Below are positions 53,599 through 62,400 of a DNA stretch of 64,000 nt, one piece after another (the first letter of the stretch is position 1; each line of letters opens with the position of its first letter). Under the pieces are notes generated by a model. That model did no database searches and was not told where the DNA came from. It saw only the letters and a program-made list of their open reading frames with translations. The translations under genes were made by a program, and so were the position numbers. The DNA comes from Balneolaceae bacterium (GTDB lineage: Bacteria > Bacteroidota > Rhodothermia > Balneolales > Balneolaceae): the NCBI GenBank assembly GCA_017640665.1, contig JAEPQE010000001.1, positions 1,257,262 to 1,321,261 of the forward strand, read 5' to 3'.

Positions 53599-53670
53599 AT
53601 GCAAGTTAAAGGTCAGGAATCGGTAACTCAGTACAGTATTTGTTTTCCCTTCTCTAGTTTGTTTAACTAA
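53599..53670 (+). CDS. Candidate 23-residue micro-ORF in the cold-shock gene leader
   Basis: ATG at 53599 is preceded by AAAGGAG with an 8-nt spacer and reads MQVKGQESVTQYSICFPFSS, then LFN and a stop at 53668-53670. The start lies in the loop of a perfect 8-bp inverted repeat, GACCTTTA (53590-53597) / TAAAGGTC (53607-53614). It ends 93 nt before the cold-shock gene. It could be a leader peptide, or chance: the support is the ribosome site and the hairpin only. Confidence 0.35.
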   Translation: MQVKGQESVTQYSICFPFSSLFN

Positions 53671-53699
53671 ATTTTTAACCCTACAGCCGAATTGATTAC

Positions 53700-53723
53700 A
53701 AAGCACAGTTTACTATGTGCTTT
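53700..53723 (+). promoter_or_regulatory. Hairpin in the 5' leader of the cold-shock gene
   Basis: Perfect 8-bp arms AAAGCACA (53700-53707) and TGTGCTTT (53716-53723) enclose an 8-nt loop, 40 nt before the ATG at 53764. Cold-shock mRNAs often have long structured leaders that change fold with temperature; this hairpin and the one at 53590 could be part of such a switch. The rest of the 53455-53763 gap shows no other gene. Confidence 0.45.
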
Positions 53724-53763
53724 CCACTGTACCTGCAGGGCCCAATACACATATTTTTATATA

Positions 53764-53973
53764 ATGGAATACGGTAAAGTAAAATGGTTTGATACTGAAA
53801 AAGGATTTGGATTTATCAAGCCGGACAATGGTGGCAAAGATGTATTTGTACACCGAAATAACATCGAAAACTTAGGCTTTGAAGAAAGTCTTCAGGATGG
53901 CGAAGAAGTAGAGTTTACTATTTCTGAGACTCCAAAAGGCTTGAGTGCTGTTGATGTTTACAGACTTCAATAA
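53764..53973 (+). CDS. Cold-shock domain protein
   Basis: Starting at the ATG at 53764 ([20 protein letters not shown]), the protein has 69 residues. The frame is open from 53692, but the extra residues are not part of the domain. RNP1 (KGFGFIKP) and RNP2 (DVFVHRN) are intact, with the final [20 protein letters not shown]. It binds single-stranded RNA and DNA and acts as an RNA chaperone. A strong terminator follows. Confidence 0.95.
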   Translation: MEYGKVKWFDTEKGFGFIKPDNGGKDVFVHRNNIENLGFEESLQDGEEVEFTISETPKGLSAVDVYRLQ

Positions 53974-53991
53974 GCAAATTGCTTAGAGATT

Positions 53992-54024
53992 AAAGCCACG
54001 CCTAACAGCGTGGCTTTTTTTGTT
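53992..54024 (+). terminator. Rho-independent terminator of the cold-shock gene
   Basis: Perfect 10-bp arms AAAGCCACGC (53992-54001) and GCGTGGCTTT (54008-54017) with a 6-nt loop are followed by TTTTGTTT. It begins 18 nt after the cold-shock stop and touches the end of the convergent VOC gene. Confidence 0.9.
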
Positions 54025-54383
54025 TAAGATCGTGTTTCAAAGTTTGGATTCTGAATTATACCAAGCAGATTTCCAAATGGATCAATCACAGTAGCCACGT
54101 ACACTTCCCCTCCTACATGCATGATTTCTTCATCGGGTTGGGCTCCCAGATCCATAAGTTTTTTCCATGCATCTTTTATATTACCTACGCCCCAATAGAC
54201 AATACTACCCTGACTTCCTGGTTTGCGATCAGGTTGAAGTCCGAGTTCGTATCCCCCAATATCAAAACCTACATAGTACGATTCATCGAAATACGGGTCT
54301 TCTCCGGTGATCTGGGTGTACCAATTTTTAGCCTTTTCAATATCAGGAGCTGGATATATAACAGTTCTTAAGCCTTTTAGCAT
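54024..54383 (-). CDS. VOC (glyoxalase/bleomycin-resistance fold) family protein
   Basis: The protein has 119 residues. Two beta-alpha-beta-beta-beta modules are visible (RTVIYPAPDIEKAKNWYTQITGEDPYFDESYYVGFDIGGYELGL and WGVGNIKDAWKKLMDLGAQPDEEIMHVGGEVYVATVIDPFGNLLGI). Candidate metal residues are not clearly complete, so the activity is unknown. It is monocistronic. Confidence 0.88.
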   Translation of the reverse strand: MLKGLRTVIYPAPDIEKAKNWYTQITGEDPYFDESYYVGFDIGGYELGLQPDRKPGSQGSIVYWGVGNIKDAWKKLMDLGAQPDEEIMHVGGEVYVATVIDPFGNLLGIIQNPNFETRS

Positions 54384-54442
54384 AGAAACAGATAAATTTC
54401 AGGTTGCCTGAATGTAGATAAAATCTATTCACAAAAAGGCAT

Positions 54443-54478
54443 AAAAAAAGCCTCAACGGTTTCAACCGATTGAGGCTT
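54443..54478 (-). terminator. Rho-independent terminator of the secreted-protein gene
   Basis: The arms AAGCCTCAACGGTT (54449-54462) and AACCGATTGAGGCTT (54464-54478) pair with one bulged base. On the minus strand the 3' side is a T run (54443-54448). It lies 20 nt beyond the stop of the gene at 54499. Confidence 0.85.
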
Positions 54479-54498
54479 GGGGTACAGAATAAAAATGC

Positions 54499-54903
54499 TT
54501 ATAAATAATTGATGGTAGTGGTCAAATCTCCCTGATAATGACCGTGCATGTGTTGAGTTGATGGAAGTTCAACAGATGCTTTTAAAATTATACGATGTTT
54601 CCCATTTCTGGCCTGATGCTCACTTTCAGAAATAAATTCAATTTGATCTCCAAATTCATTTTTGAGAATAATTTTTTCTTTTACTTCAACGTCAGAGTCA
54701 AGATGCCTGGGAGTTGTAAACTCAAAGCTGCTTATAGCTTGATTTCCTTCATTCACATCCACATCAATAGCTTTAACATGATTAAGAGTAACGCCGCTTA
54801 GAATTGTTGCAGAAATTCTCATTGTAGCAGTGGCCGTTTTCTGAGCAAAAGCATTTAAGCTAAATAGAAGAACGAAAATTAATATGTAGAAGAGTTTTTG
54901 CAT
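54499..54903 (-). CDS. Secreted hypothetical protein, possibly DUF4402-like
   Basis: The protein has 134 residues with a signal peptide ending LNAFAQ. The mature part begins KTATATMRISATILSGVTLNH and has beta-strand texture with DLDSDVEVKEKII and GDLTTTINYL at the end. The opening resembles pilin-like DUF4402 proteins, but the match is weak and made by eye. It is monocistronic, with its own terminator and an AT-rich upstream region. Confidence 0.65.
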   Translation of the reverse strand: MQKLFYILIFVLLFSLNAFAQKTATATMRISATILSGVTLNHVKAIDVDVNEGNQAISSFEFTTPRHLDSDVEVKEKIILKNEFGDQIEFISESEHQARNGKHRIILKASVELPSTQHMHGHYQGDLTTTINYL

Positions 54904-55167
54904 GCAGTTTTTTATCCGGGAGCAATATATTATAAAATATTAACATTAGAAAATTTTAATATTAAGAATTTGCAATATTTTTTTATTTCTTAATCACCTT
55001 GTTTGCAAAAGACTTGTGTGAAAGGATTGATGGTGTATAATTTTCTAAGTGCCAGTGAGTAAAGATTCTTTTCAGTAATCTCTATTTTTTAAGGTGTTTA
55101 AATAGAAAGGCCTTTACTATTTAGATAAGAAAGAGGCGTAGGAATGATGTTTTAGAGAGATAAGGCA
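54904..55167. other. AT-rich intergenic region
   Basis: About 260 bases between the secreted-protein gene and the tRNA terminator are strongly AT-rich (for example TATTATAAAATATTAACATT). This presumably includes the promoter for the minus-strand gene at 54903. No ORF, RNA or repeat could be supported. Confidence 0.35.
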
Positions 55168-55202
55168 AAAAAAGGTGCTGATTTAAAAACAGCACCTTTT
55201 TT
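55168..55202 (-). terminator. Terminator downstream of tRNA-Pro
   Basis: Arms AAAAAAGGTGCTG (55168-55180) and CAGCACCTTTTTT (55190-55202) enclose a 9-nt loop. The minus-strand T run follows the stem immediately, 3 nt after the tRNA 3' end. Confidence 0.85.
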
Positions 55203-55204
55203 AG

Positions 55205-55278
55205 TCGAGGCGACAGGATTTGAACCTGCGACCCCTCGGCCCCCAGCCGAGTGCGCTACCGGACTACGCCACGCCTCG
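55205..55278 (-). tRNA. tRNA-Pro (anticodon GGG)
   Basis: The 74-nt cloverleaf reads on the minus strand with acceptor stem CGAGGCG/CGCCTCG, D arm GCG...CGC, anticodon stem CTCGG/CCGAG with loop CTGGGGG (anticodon GGG), and T arm GCAGG-TTCAAAT-CCTGT. The discriminator base is A and the CCA end is not encoded. It is followed by a terminator. Confidence 0.95.
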
Positions 55279-55337
55279 TTGACTAAAAGATACTATGAAA
55301 TCACGGGTAAACTCAATGTGTATCAACAAAGATTCTT

Positions 55338-55733
55338 CTAAACGGATTGACAGAGCTCTACCAAAACGCCACAATTATCTTTCGGATGAATAAAGGCTAC
55401 CAATTTATTGTCAGCTCCTTTTTTGGGTTGTTCGTTCAGAACAGTAAATCCTTCTTCCCTCAATCGTTCCAGTTCTGCACGGATATTTTCAACTTCAAAT
55501 GCTACGTGATGGAGTCCTTCTCCTTTCTTCTCTACGTATTTTGCAATTACTGAGTCTGAAGAAGTAGCTCCTAATAACTCAACTTTAGATTCTCCGGTTT
55601 CAAAAAAAGCTGTTTCTACTTTTTCCGACTCAACAATCTCCCTTTTATTACAGGTTGAATTAAGAATGGTTTCGTATGTGGAAATAGCTGATTCTAAATC
55701 TCTCACTGCTATTCCTATATGATCGATATGCAT
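55338..55733 (-). CDS. mce: Methylmalonyl-CoA epimerase
   Basis: The protein has 131 residues and interconverts (R)- and (S)-methylmalonyl-CoA in propionyl-CoA metabolism. It has a VOC fold with metal ligands: His in IDHIGIAVRDLESA, Glu in SKVELLGAT, His in GEGLHHVAFEVENI and Glu in GVLVELCQ. The block ENIRAELERLREEGFTVLNEQPKKGADNK fits the family. It is monocistronic and diverges from the cyclophilin gene. Confidence 0.93.
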   Translation of the reverse strand: MHIDHIGIAVRDLESAISTYETILNSTCNKREIVESEKVETAFFETGESKVELLGATSSDSVIAKYVEKKGEGLHHVAFEVENIRAELERLREEGFTVLNEQPKKGADNKLVAFIHPKDNCGVLVELCQSV

Positions 55734-55825
55734 GATTGGTTGAATTAAGGCAGATTAAAAGTGAGGTATTTCGTACTATCAGGCGCACGAAATATACAGC
55801 TGAACTTATCAAATCTTACTACCTG

Positions 55826-56695
55826 ATGAAAAAAATTTCCTTATTACTTTTGCTGATTACTGTAACCCTGGCATGTAATAAATCCGACGAAAGCGAACCT
55901 GAAACCGATCAAATAGCCATAATACGTACAGACTTCGGAGATATGTATGTTCTTCTTTATGACGAAACGCCACTTCATAAAGAGAATTTCCTGAAACTTG
56001 CCAAAGAGGGTTTTTACGATAGTACCACTTTCCATAGGGTAATTGAAGGTTTTATGATTCAGGGTGGAGACCCAAACTCAAAAGACGACATTCCCTTTAA
56101 TGATGGTCAGGGTGGGCCGGGTTATACCATTGATGCAGAGTTCAACTCAAAATTTATTCATAAAAAAGGTGCTCTTGCGGCGGCACGTCTGGGAGACCAA
56201 CAAAACCCGGATAGAAAATCCAGCGGTTCTCAGTTCTACATCGTTCACGGTCAAATTTTTCCAAGCCTTCAGTTAGATCAGATTCTTGGAAATGCCAACA
56301 ATGCAGAGCGCCAGAATATGATTCGTAAATATGTTCAGGCTCCTGAGAATATGAGTGTACTGCAGGCTCTACAGGAAAATCAAAGGGCGGGAAGAATCGA
56401 TAGTGTTCAGGCAATTATCGAGCGAATAGAACCACTCGCTACCGAAGGGTTCATTCCAAGAACATACACTACAGATCAACGAGAGATTTATAACAGCCTG
56501 GGTGGATATGCCCCTTTAGATGGAAGCTACACTGTTTTTGGGGAGGTTATTAAAGGGGTCTCCGTGATAGACTCAATTGCTGTGAAGCAAACCGGTCAGG
56601 CAGACCGACCCTTGGAAAAAATCATGATGGAAGTACGAGTTGAAGAAATGAAAAAAGAAGCCATTACCAAGGAGTTTGGTTATTCCTATAATTAA
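55826..56695 (+). CDS. Cyclophilin-type peptidyl-prolyl isomerase lipoprotein
   Basis: The start is placed at the ATG at 55826, which gives a lipoprotein signal peptide (MKKISLLLLLITVTLACNKS, lipobox Thr-Leu-Ala-Cys). The upstream frame from 55736 is not secretory. The 289-residue protein has cyclophilin blocks FHRVIEGFMIQGGDP, SSGSQFYIVHGQIF and VFGEVIKGVSVIDSIA, with a helical insertion of about 60 residues (QILGNANNAERQN ... RIDSVQAIIERI) between them. It assists folding in the periplasm or at the cell surface. Confidence 0.92.
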   Translation: MKKISLLLLLITVTLACNKSDESEPETDQIAIIRTDFGDMYVLLYDETPLHKENFLKLAKEGFYDSTTFHRVIEGFMIQGGDPNSKDDIPFNDGQGGPGYTIDAEFNSKFIHKKGALAAARLGDQQNPDRKSSGSQFYIVHGQIFPSLQLDQILGNANNAERQNMIRKYVQAPENMSVLQALQENQRAGRIDSVQAIIERIEPLATEGFIPRTYTTDQREIYNSLGGYAPLDGSYTVFGEVIKGVSVIDSIAVKQTGQADRPLEKIMMEVRVEEMKKEAITKEFGYSYN

Positions 56696-56700
56696 GGCTC

Positions 56701-57450
56701 ATGAATCTAAACCGGCTTTATATTATTCTTTTTGCATTGGTCGTCTGTACGGGGTGTAATAGGAATAATGAAAGAGTCCATTTCTTTCTGGATGGATACC
56801 CGGAGCTTTTTTTTGTAAATAATGATGGAAATCCCGTTCCCACAAGTTTTTTTGTACAGCATATTAACCAAAACGGGATGTCGGTATATCAGGTTCAGGA
56901 CACTTCATTAACTTTAGTGTACCGAAAATCCAGAGAACCTTACACCGGATTTATTAGGATTTACCACTGGGATATATACAACATTGAAGGGATTTTTGAA
57001 GAAGGCAAAGTAAAACGGCTTAGGTACTGGCATCCAAACCGGCAGCTGGCGATGGATGCTGATTTTACGACCGGAGTAGGAAATGTGTGGACCTTCTCAG
57101 GACAATTATCTGTGAGCTGGGACAGGGAAGAGGTGCAAACCAGAAATCATCTTACAGGCAAAATTAAATCGATCAGTAATGACAGTATCAGCTACTATTT
57201 TGATTTCGAGGGAGAACTGGATTACTACACTACGCGAAACGATTCTGTTTACTACCAATATTATGGGGATGGTTCCCCACGCTTTCAGCTACCTATATGG
57301 CATAACGGAACCCGTGAAGGAATAGTAAAAAGATGGCATTCAAACGGACAGTTACAGGCGGTAGGGCAATACCTGAACGGAGTTGAATCAGGAACCTGGA
57401 TTGAATACGACTCACTAGGAAATGAGGTGGAACGAATTGAGTATGATTGA
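56701..57450 (+). CDS. Lipoprotein with MORN-like (YwqK) repeats
   Basis: The protein has 249 residues with a lipobox (Cys-Thr-Gly-Cys19). Four to five WxxNGQL-type repeats are visible: RYWHPNRQLAMDADF, then GIVKRWHSNGQLQAVGQYLN and GVESGTWIEYDSLGNEV. This is the YwqK/MORN_2 pattern, often in toxin-antitoxin or secretion-linked proteins, but no toxin is nearby. It starts 5 nt after the cyclophilin stop, so the two are co-transcribed. Its function is unknown. Confidence 0.85.
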   Translation: MNLNRLYIILFALVVCTGCNRNNERVHFFLDGYPELFFVNNDGNPVPTSFFVQHINQNGMSVYQVQDTSLTLVYRKSREPYTGFIRIYHWDIYNIEGIFEEGKVKRLRYWHPNRQLAMDADFTTGVGNVWTFSGQLSVSWDREEVQTRNHLTGKIKSISNDSISYYFDFEGELDYYTTRNDSVYYQYYGDGSPRFQLPIWHNGTREGIVKRWHSNGQLQAVGQYLNGVESGTWIEYDSLGNEVERIEYD

Positions 57451-57519
57451 GTAAATGTTTTGGTTTTGCATTGTCAACCGGGCATATATTTTATACTGTA
57501 CAAATAAGTAAGTTCTATT

Positions 57520-59328
57520 ATGAAACTATCATTGCCATCTCTTGATCAGGTCGGAGCCGATTTGTTTCGTATATATAAACGGTTTCCGGTCGTAATATTT
57601 GTATCTGTGATCGGCAGTGTTTCTGCTATATGGCTAGCAGAGTTATCATATGCTGAGCAGGATAACCATCCGGGAATACTTGCACTGGCATTTTGCAGTG
57701 GGTTAGGTATTTCGTTTTTATTTGGTCTGGCAACATTTCTAGAGCAAAAGAACTGGAGTGCCATTGCTAAATACGGAATTCAATTCTCAGGATTGCTTCT
57801 TATGGCTCTTTATTGGATTCTTTTGGGAGATAAGATGATGGAAGGTCCTTCGGAAGTATGGTATCGGTTTTTTCTGTTTGCATTGGCTTCACACCTTTTT
57901 GTGGCTTTTGCTCCTTTTTTGAATTCGGGGAACGTTGATCAGTTCTGGGAATACAATAAAACACTCTTTCTCAGGATTTTACTTTCGGCATTATATTCAG
58001 GTGTACTCTTTGTTGGCTTAAGTGTCGCATTGCTGGCACTCGATAATTTGTTGGATTTAGATGTAGATGGTGAAACCTATTTCCAGCTATTTCTTTTTCT
58101 GGGAGGGATTTTTAACACCTGGTTTTTCTTAACAGGCGTACCTGAAAAAGATGCTATTCAGGAAAAAGAAACTACGTACCCAAAAGGTCTCCGGGTATTT
58201 GTCCAGTATGTACTCATTCCATTGGTCACGGTATATATTGTAATTTTATATCTTTATCTGGGGAAAATCATTCTGCAATGGGAGCTGCCCAATGGCTGGG
58301 TTTCAAATCTGGTACTTACTTTTTCTATAGCCGGTATTCTTTCGCTTTTACTGCTTTACCCGATTCGGAATAGCAAAGAGTATGAATGGATTCATATTTA
58401 TTCGAAGGGCTATTACCTGGCGCTGATTCCATTAATTGGTTTGCTCATGTTTTCGATCTGGGTTCGTATCTCAGAATATGGGGCAACCATTAACCGATAC
58501 TTTGTGGCTACACTGGGAGTCTGGCTAACCGGAATTGTGATCTACTTCATTATTAGCAAAACCAAAAGCATTAAAGTGATTCCGGTTTCCTTGTGTCTTA
58601 TTGCACTCGGAGTTTCCTTCGGCCCAATGGGAGCTTTTACAGTGTCAGAGAGAAGTCAGTTGGGAAGATTTGAGGAGATGTTATCGAGGAATAATTTATT
58701 GAATCAGGAATTCAGGTTTCAGAAATCAGAAACCGAAGTTTCTTTTGAAGACAGAAAAGAGTTGAGTTCTATAGTTTCATATATAACAGAATCACATGGA
58801 GCGAGTCTGTTCGAATCTTATTTTGAAGATTTCTCAGATTCAGTGGATAATCCTCAGGAAGTATTCGACTTGATGGGACTTACTTATGTTGTAAGATGGG
58901 CAAACATAGATCATGAAATGAATACCTATTATTTCTCAAGTAAAAATACATGGGCAGGAGATATATCAGGGTTTGATGTGTATTTAAATAATATCATTCT
59001 AAATCCTTCAACAAATACTCAGACTGAAATTGAATCAGGCGAAAAAACCTGGATTATATCTATGGATAAAGAGAAAAATAGATATACTGTCAGAGAGGAA
59101 AGCTCTCAAAAAGAAATTAATATTGATGTGACACCAATCATTATTAAGCTGCAACAAAAAAGCATAAATTTTGAAGATAATTATTCTATTCCAATTTCAG
59201 AGTTGGCTTTCGATTTTGAAAATGTGGATTTAATGACCCGATTATATGTGAATACTATTTCCGGATCATTTAACTTCGATACCACAGTGTCCAATATTAC
59301 TACTGATATTCTTATCAAAATAAAATAA
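57520..59328 (+). CDS. DUF4153 multi-pass membrane protein
   Basis: The protein has 602 residues with about 11 hydrophobic helices over residues 25-400, then a soluble C-terminal domain of about 210 residues (SQLGRFEEMLSRNNLLN onward). The middle block ALLALDNLLDLDVDGETYFQLFLFLGGIFNTWFFL fits DUF4153. The function is unknown. Its stop is directly followed by ATAAATG of a decayed AI-2E transporter start, which shows what once came next. Confidence 0.88.
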   Translation: MKLSLPSLDQVGADLFRIYKRFPVVIFVSVIGSVSAIWLAELSYAEQDNHPGILALAFCSGLGISFLFGLATFLEQKNWSAIAKYGIQFSGLLLMALYWILLGDKMMEGPSEVWYRFFLFALASHLFVAFAPFLNSGNVDQFWEYNKTLFLRILLSALYSGVLFVGLSVALLALDNLLDLDVDGETYFQLFLFLGGIFNTWFFLTGVPEKDAIQEKETTYPKGLRVFVQYVLIPLVTVYIVILYLYLGKIILQWELPNGWVSNLVLTFSIAGILSLLLLYPIRNSKEYEWIHIYSKGYYLALIPLIGLLMFSIWVRISEYGATINRYFVATLGVWLTGIVIYFIISKTKSIKVIPVSLCLIALGVSFGPMGAFTVSERSQLGRFEEMLSRNNLLNQEFRFQKSETEVSFEDRKELSSIVSYITESHGASLFESYFEDFSDSVDNPQEVFDLMGLTYVVRWANIDHEMNTYYFSSKNTWAGDISGFDVYLNNIILNPSTNTQTEIESGEKTWIISMDKEKNRYTVREESSQKEINIDVTPIIIKLQQKSINFEDNYSIPISELAFDFENVDLMTRLYVNTISGSFNFDTTVSNITTDILIKIK

Positions 59329-59385
59329 ATGAAACACCACCCCATTAAAACTCAACGAATCTATCCATTCTGGATTAAGACTTAA
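59329..59385 (+). pseudogene. Remnant of the 5' end of an AI-2E family transporter gene
   Basis: ATG at 59329 begins MKHHPIKTQRIYPFWIKT and meets a stop at 59383. The intact transporter at 63304 begins MKHHPIKTVREYPFWLKA, 14 of 18 residues identical. The preceding bases, AAAATAAATGAAACACCA, are identical for 18 nt at both sites. After about 60 nt the similarity is lost. It is a decayed copy of the transporter start left after DUF4153, with the giant T9SS gene between the two copies. Confidence 0.8.
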
Positions 59386-59445
59386 AAGAGTCACATTCAC
59401 TGTTGATTTAGTACCTTTAAGTTAAATTAATTAAAAAGTCATCTT

Positions 59446-62400
59446 TTGAGACAAAAACTCATAATTATAACGCTCACTTTGTTACCCTGTATCGTTTTTG
59501 GTGGGGATAGTACTATTGAGTTTCAGGAAATTAATACCAAACCAGATAGTATAGATTTTGGATCGATCACAACGAGTGACACCTTAATTCAAGAAGTATT
59601 AATCTATAATGATACAGAAAGTGTTTTCAATATTGATTCGGTGAAAACAGAGAGTTCATTTTTTTGGGTTAGAGGGTTAACCGAAGAAACAATAAAAGAT
59701 TCTTTAATCGTTGGTAATGATTCTTTGAAGCTTGTTGTCTATTTTAAATCTGAGGAACCCGGTGATTATATAGATACCCTTACAATTTACACCACTTCCA
59801 ATAATGTAAGTATCAGTTTAAGTGCTAAAAGGGTATTGCCTGCTAAAATTGGAGCTCCTACGGGGTCAAGTTATTTCTACACTATAGCAACAGGTGATTC
59901 AGTTTTAGGCGAACTAGGTATCTGGAATTCTGGTGGGACTAACCTAGAATACTCTATGGGAATTACCTCCACACCGTTGCCTGAAGAACCCAGCTATTAT
60001 GGGGTTAGAGAAGCCTATTTTCCTGAGTCGGGTGAGAATGTTGACCTTATCTTACAAATCTCAAAAAATACTGGTTTGGTTTTGGATACAGTTTTTATTG
60101 TAGTTGATAACTCAGTTACGATCGATGCCCTTGCTCAAAAAGGAGAGGAACTATATTTCAACCATCCGGAGGACCGAAACAAAATTTCTGTTCTAAATCT
60201 CAGAAAAGGAATAATAGATAGGGAATTGGAACTGGGTTTCGCTCAAGACACGGAGAATTATATAAGTTCTCTTGCCCATTCTGGAAAAAAGTTGTTCATG
60301 GTATTCTATAGTAAAGATGAGAAGATTGAATATCTGGTTGAGGTAGATGAAAACACAGGAGGATTTACGGATACATTATCATATTCGAACAATGAGCTCA
60401 CCAATATAGCTTCTGTTTCTGTAAATCCACTTAAGGAACTTTTATATACAACAGATCACACTTCAAGTGTGGTTAAAGCTTTTGATTTAAATACAAATAC
60501 GGAATTAGATACATTAGTATCAGGAGAAGGCTTCTATCTATACAACCTCAGTTACTCTGTAAAAAGCAATACTATTCTGGCCTTAGGTAACAGAGGTCCA
60601 TATTCTTTTTTCGAATTCGATGCGGAAAATGGTGAATTAATAAGGGAATTTGAGTACCCGGAATATTTTTTTGCCGATATAACAGCTAATGAGTCTTCAT
60701 ATGTTGACTACTTTGAGATTATCTCAGAAAACAAAAAAGGAATAATTACTCCTGATTCGGTTGTATTTATTCAATTCAAGGTTAAAGCATTGAAGAAGCT
60801 TGAACTGGGATTGTACAATTCTGAGATCATATTAGAGTCTAATGATGTGGAAAATTCCCGAATTATAATTCCGTTGACAATGAGTGTGGTGGGAAGTCCT
60901 AAAATCGAAGTAAGTCAAAGTTTTTTCGATCTTGTGTTTGAAAAAGAAGATTCTTTGCTTTTAAGTTTTGATGTCACGAATACCGGGTTGTCAACGCTGG
61001 AGTACCAAACAAGCATACATACAAAAAAGGCAGGAGAAGAAGTTACTTTTTATACGGCTGAAGTAGATGACAACACCAACATAATTGAGTATTCATTATC
61101 CGGAGGGACTATCCTTATGAAGGATACCCTTTATTCCAGACCATTTGGAGCATGGGGTATAAGAGGAATGAGTTTGTATAAAAATGAGCTGTTTTTTATT
61201 GATGACAAGGACGACTTCGAGATTCTGAAAATTGATGTTAACAACTATGAGATAACAGGAAAAACGGAATTTGTGGGGTATCCTGAGGTGCTTTCTCTGG
61301 CTCATTATAATAGCCAGTTGCTTTCCTTAAACTTTGATCATGAAAGAAACCAACAGTCAGTGATTTCTGTAAGTCTTAGGCATGCAGAATTCAGAGATAC
61401 ACTCGCAAGAAATTCGGAATTCGGTAATATTCAAATTCATTCTTTTTCGGTAAACCCGGAAAGAAATGAGTTATATGTGCTATCTGGTTCTTCTATTCAC
61501 ATTAAAAACCTCATGAATGGCGAAACACGCGAGCTTATTCCAGAAAATGTAAACCTGAGATTTCATCATTCCGGATATTCTTATACAGAAGATAAACTTT
61601 ATGTGTCTGGGTATGATCTCACCAAACCGGAAGGCGAAAACCTGGGTATTTTTGTAATCGACCCTAATGTAACTGATGAGATAGAATTCATTAGTTTTCA
61701 TCATGAAGTTGGTGCACTTGTTTTCGATGAAACGGGCATTCCGCCATTTATTGAAGATTTTTGGGAGTCAGGAGGGAGTATGTCGCCCGGATATTCTCAG
61801 GAAGTTACTTTTGAAGTAGATGCTACTCAATTACCAGCGGGGGAGTACTATGCAGAACTTAAAGTAACCTCAAATGATCCCGAAAAGAGAGAATTAAAAA
61901 TTCCAATAAATCTCACTATTGTAGAACCGTCTATTATTTCAATAGAGTCGGGACAACTTGAATTTACTGTTGAACAGGGAGATTCTGCTTATGGCAGTAT
62001 AAGTATCAGCAATACAGGAGGAAGAGACCTTATTTACAGAGGAGAATTCCGGGGTACTGTAAGGGAGCAACGGCCTGGTGAGGAAACGGACTTTTTTTAT
62101 GCATCTATTACAAGTCAACTGGAATCTGATGAGGGTTCGTATATCATCAAAAAGTCATACAGTACGGGAGAAGTATTGGATACACTTTACACTGTTTCGC
62201 ACGATATAGATTTCATCAGAGCACTTGCTGTTAATGGAAACCACCTATATTTCAATAATCCTGCGAATGGAAAAGAAATTTTAGTTTTTGATATAGCGGA
62301 AAAAGCTATAAGAAAGAAGATTTCAATAAACGCAGATATTAATACAGAAATTGGTGGGCCAGTTCAATCATTTTCCCATACGGGAAGTTCTATTTACAGC

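Noticed and set aside
53692-53763. Longer start for the cold-shock protein
   Set aside because: The extra residues are not part of the cold-shock fold; the ATG at 53764 gives the standard 69-residue protein.
56701-57450. MORN-like lipoprotein as an antitoxin
   Set aside because: No partner toxin lies adjacent; the YwqK repeat alone does not show toxin-antitoxin function.
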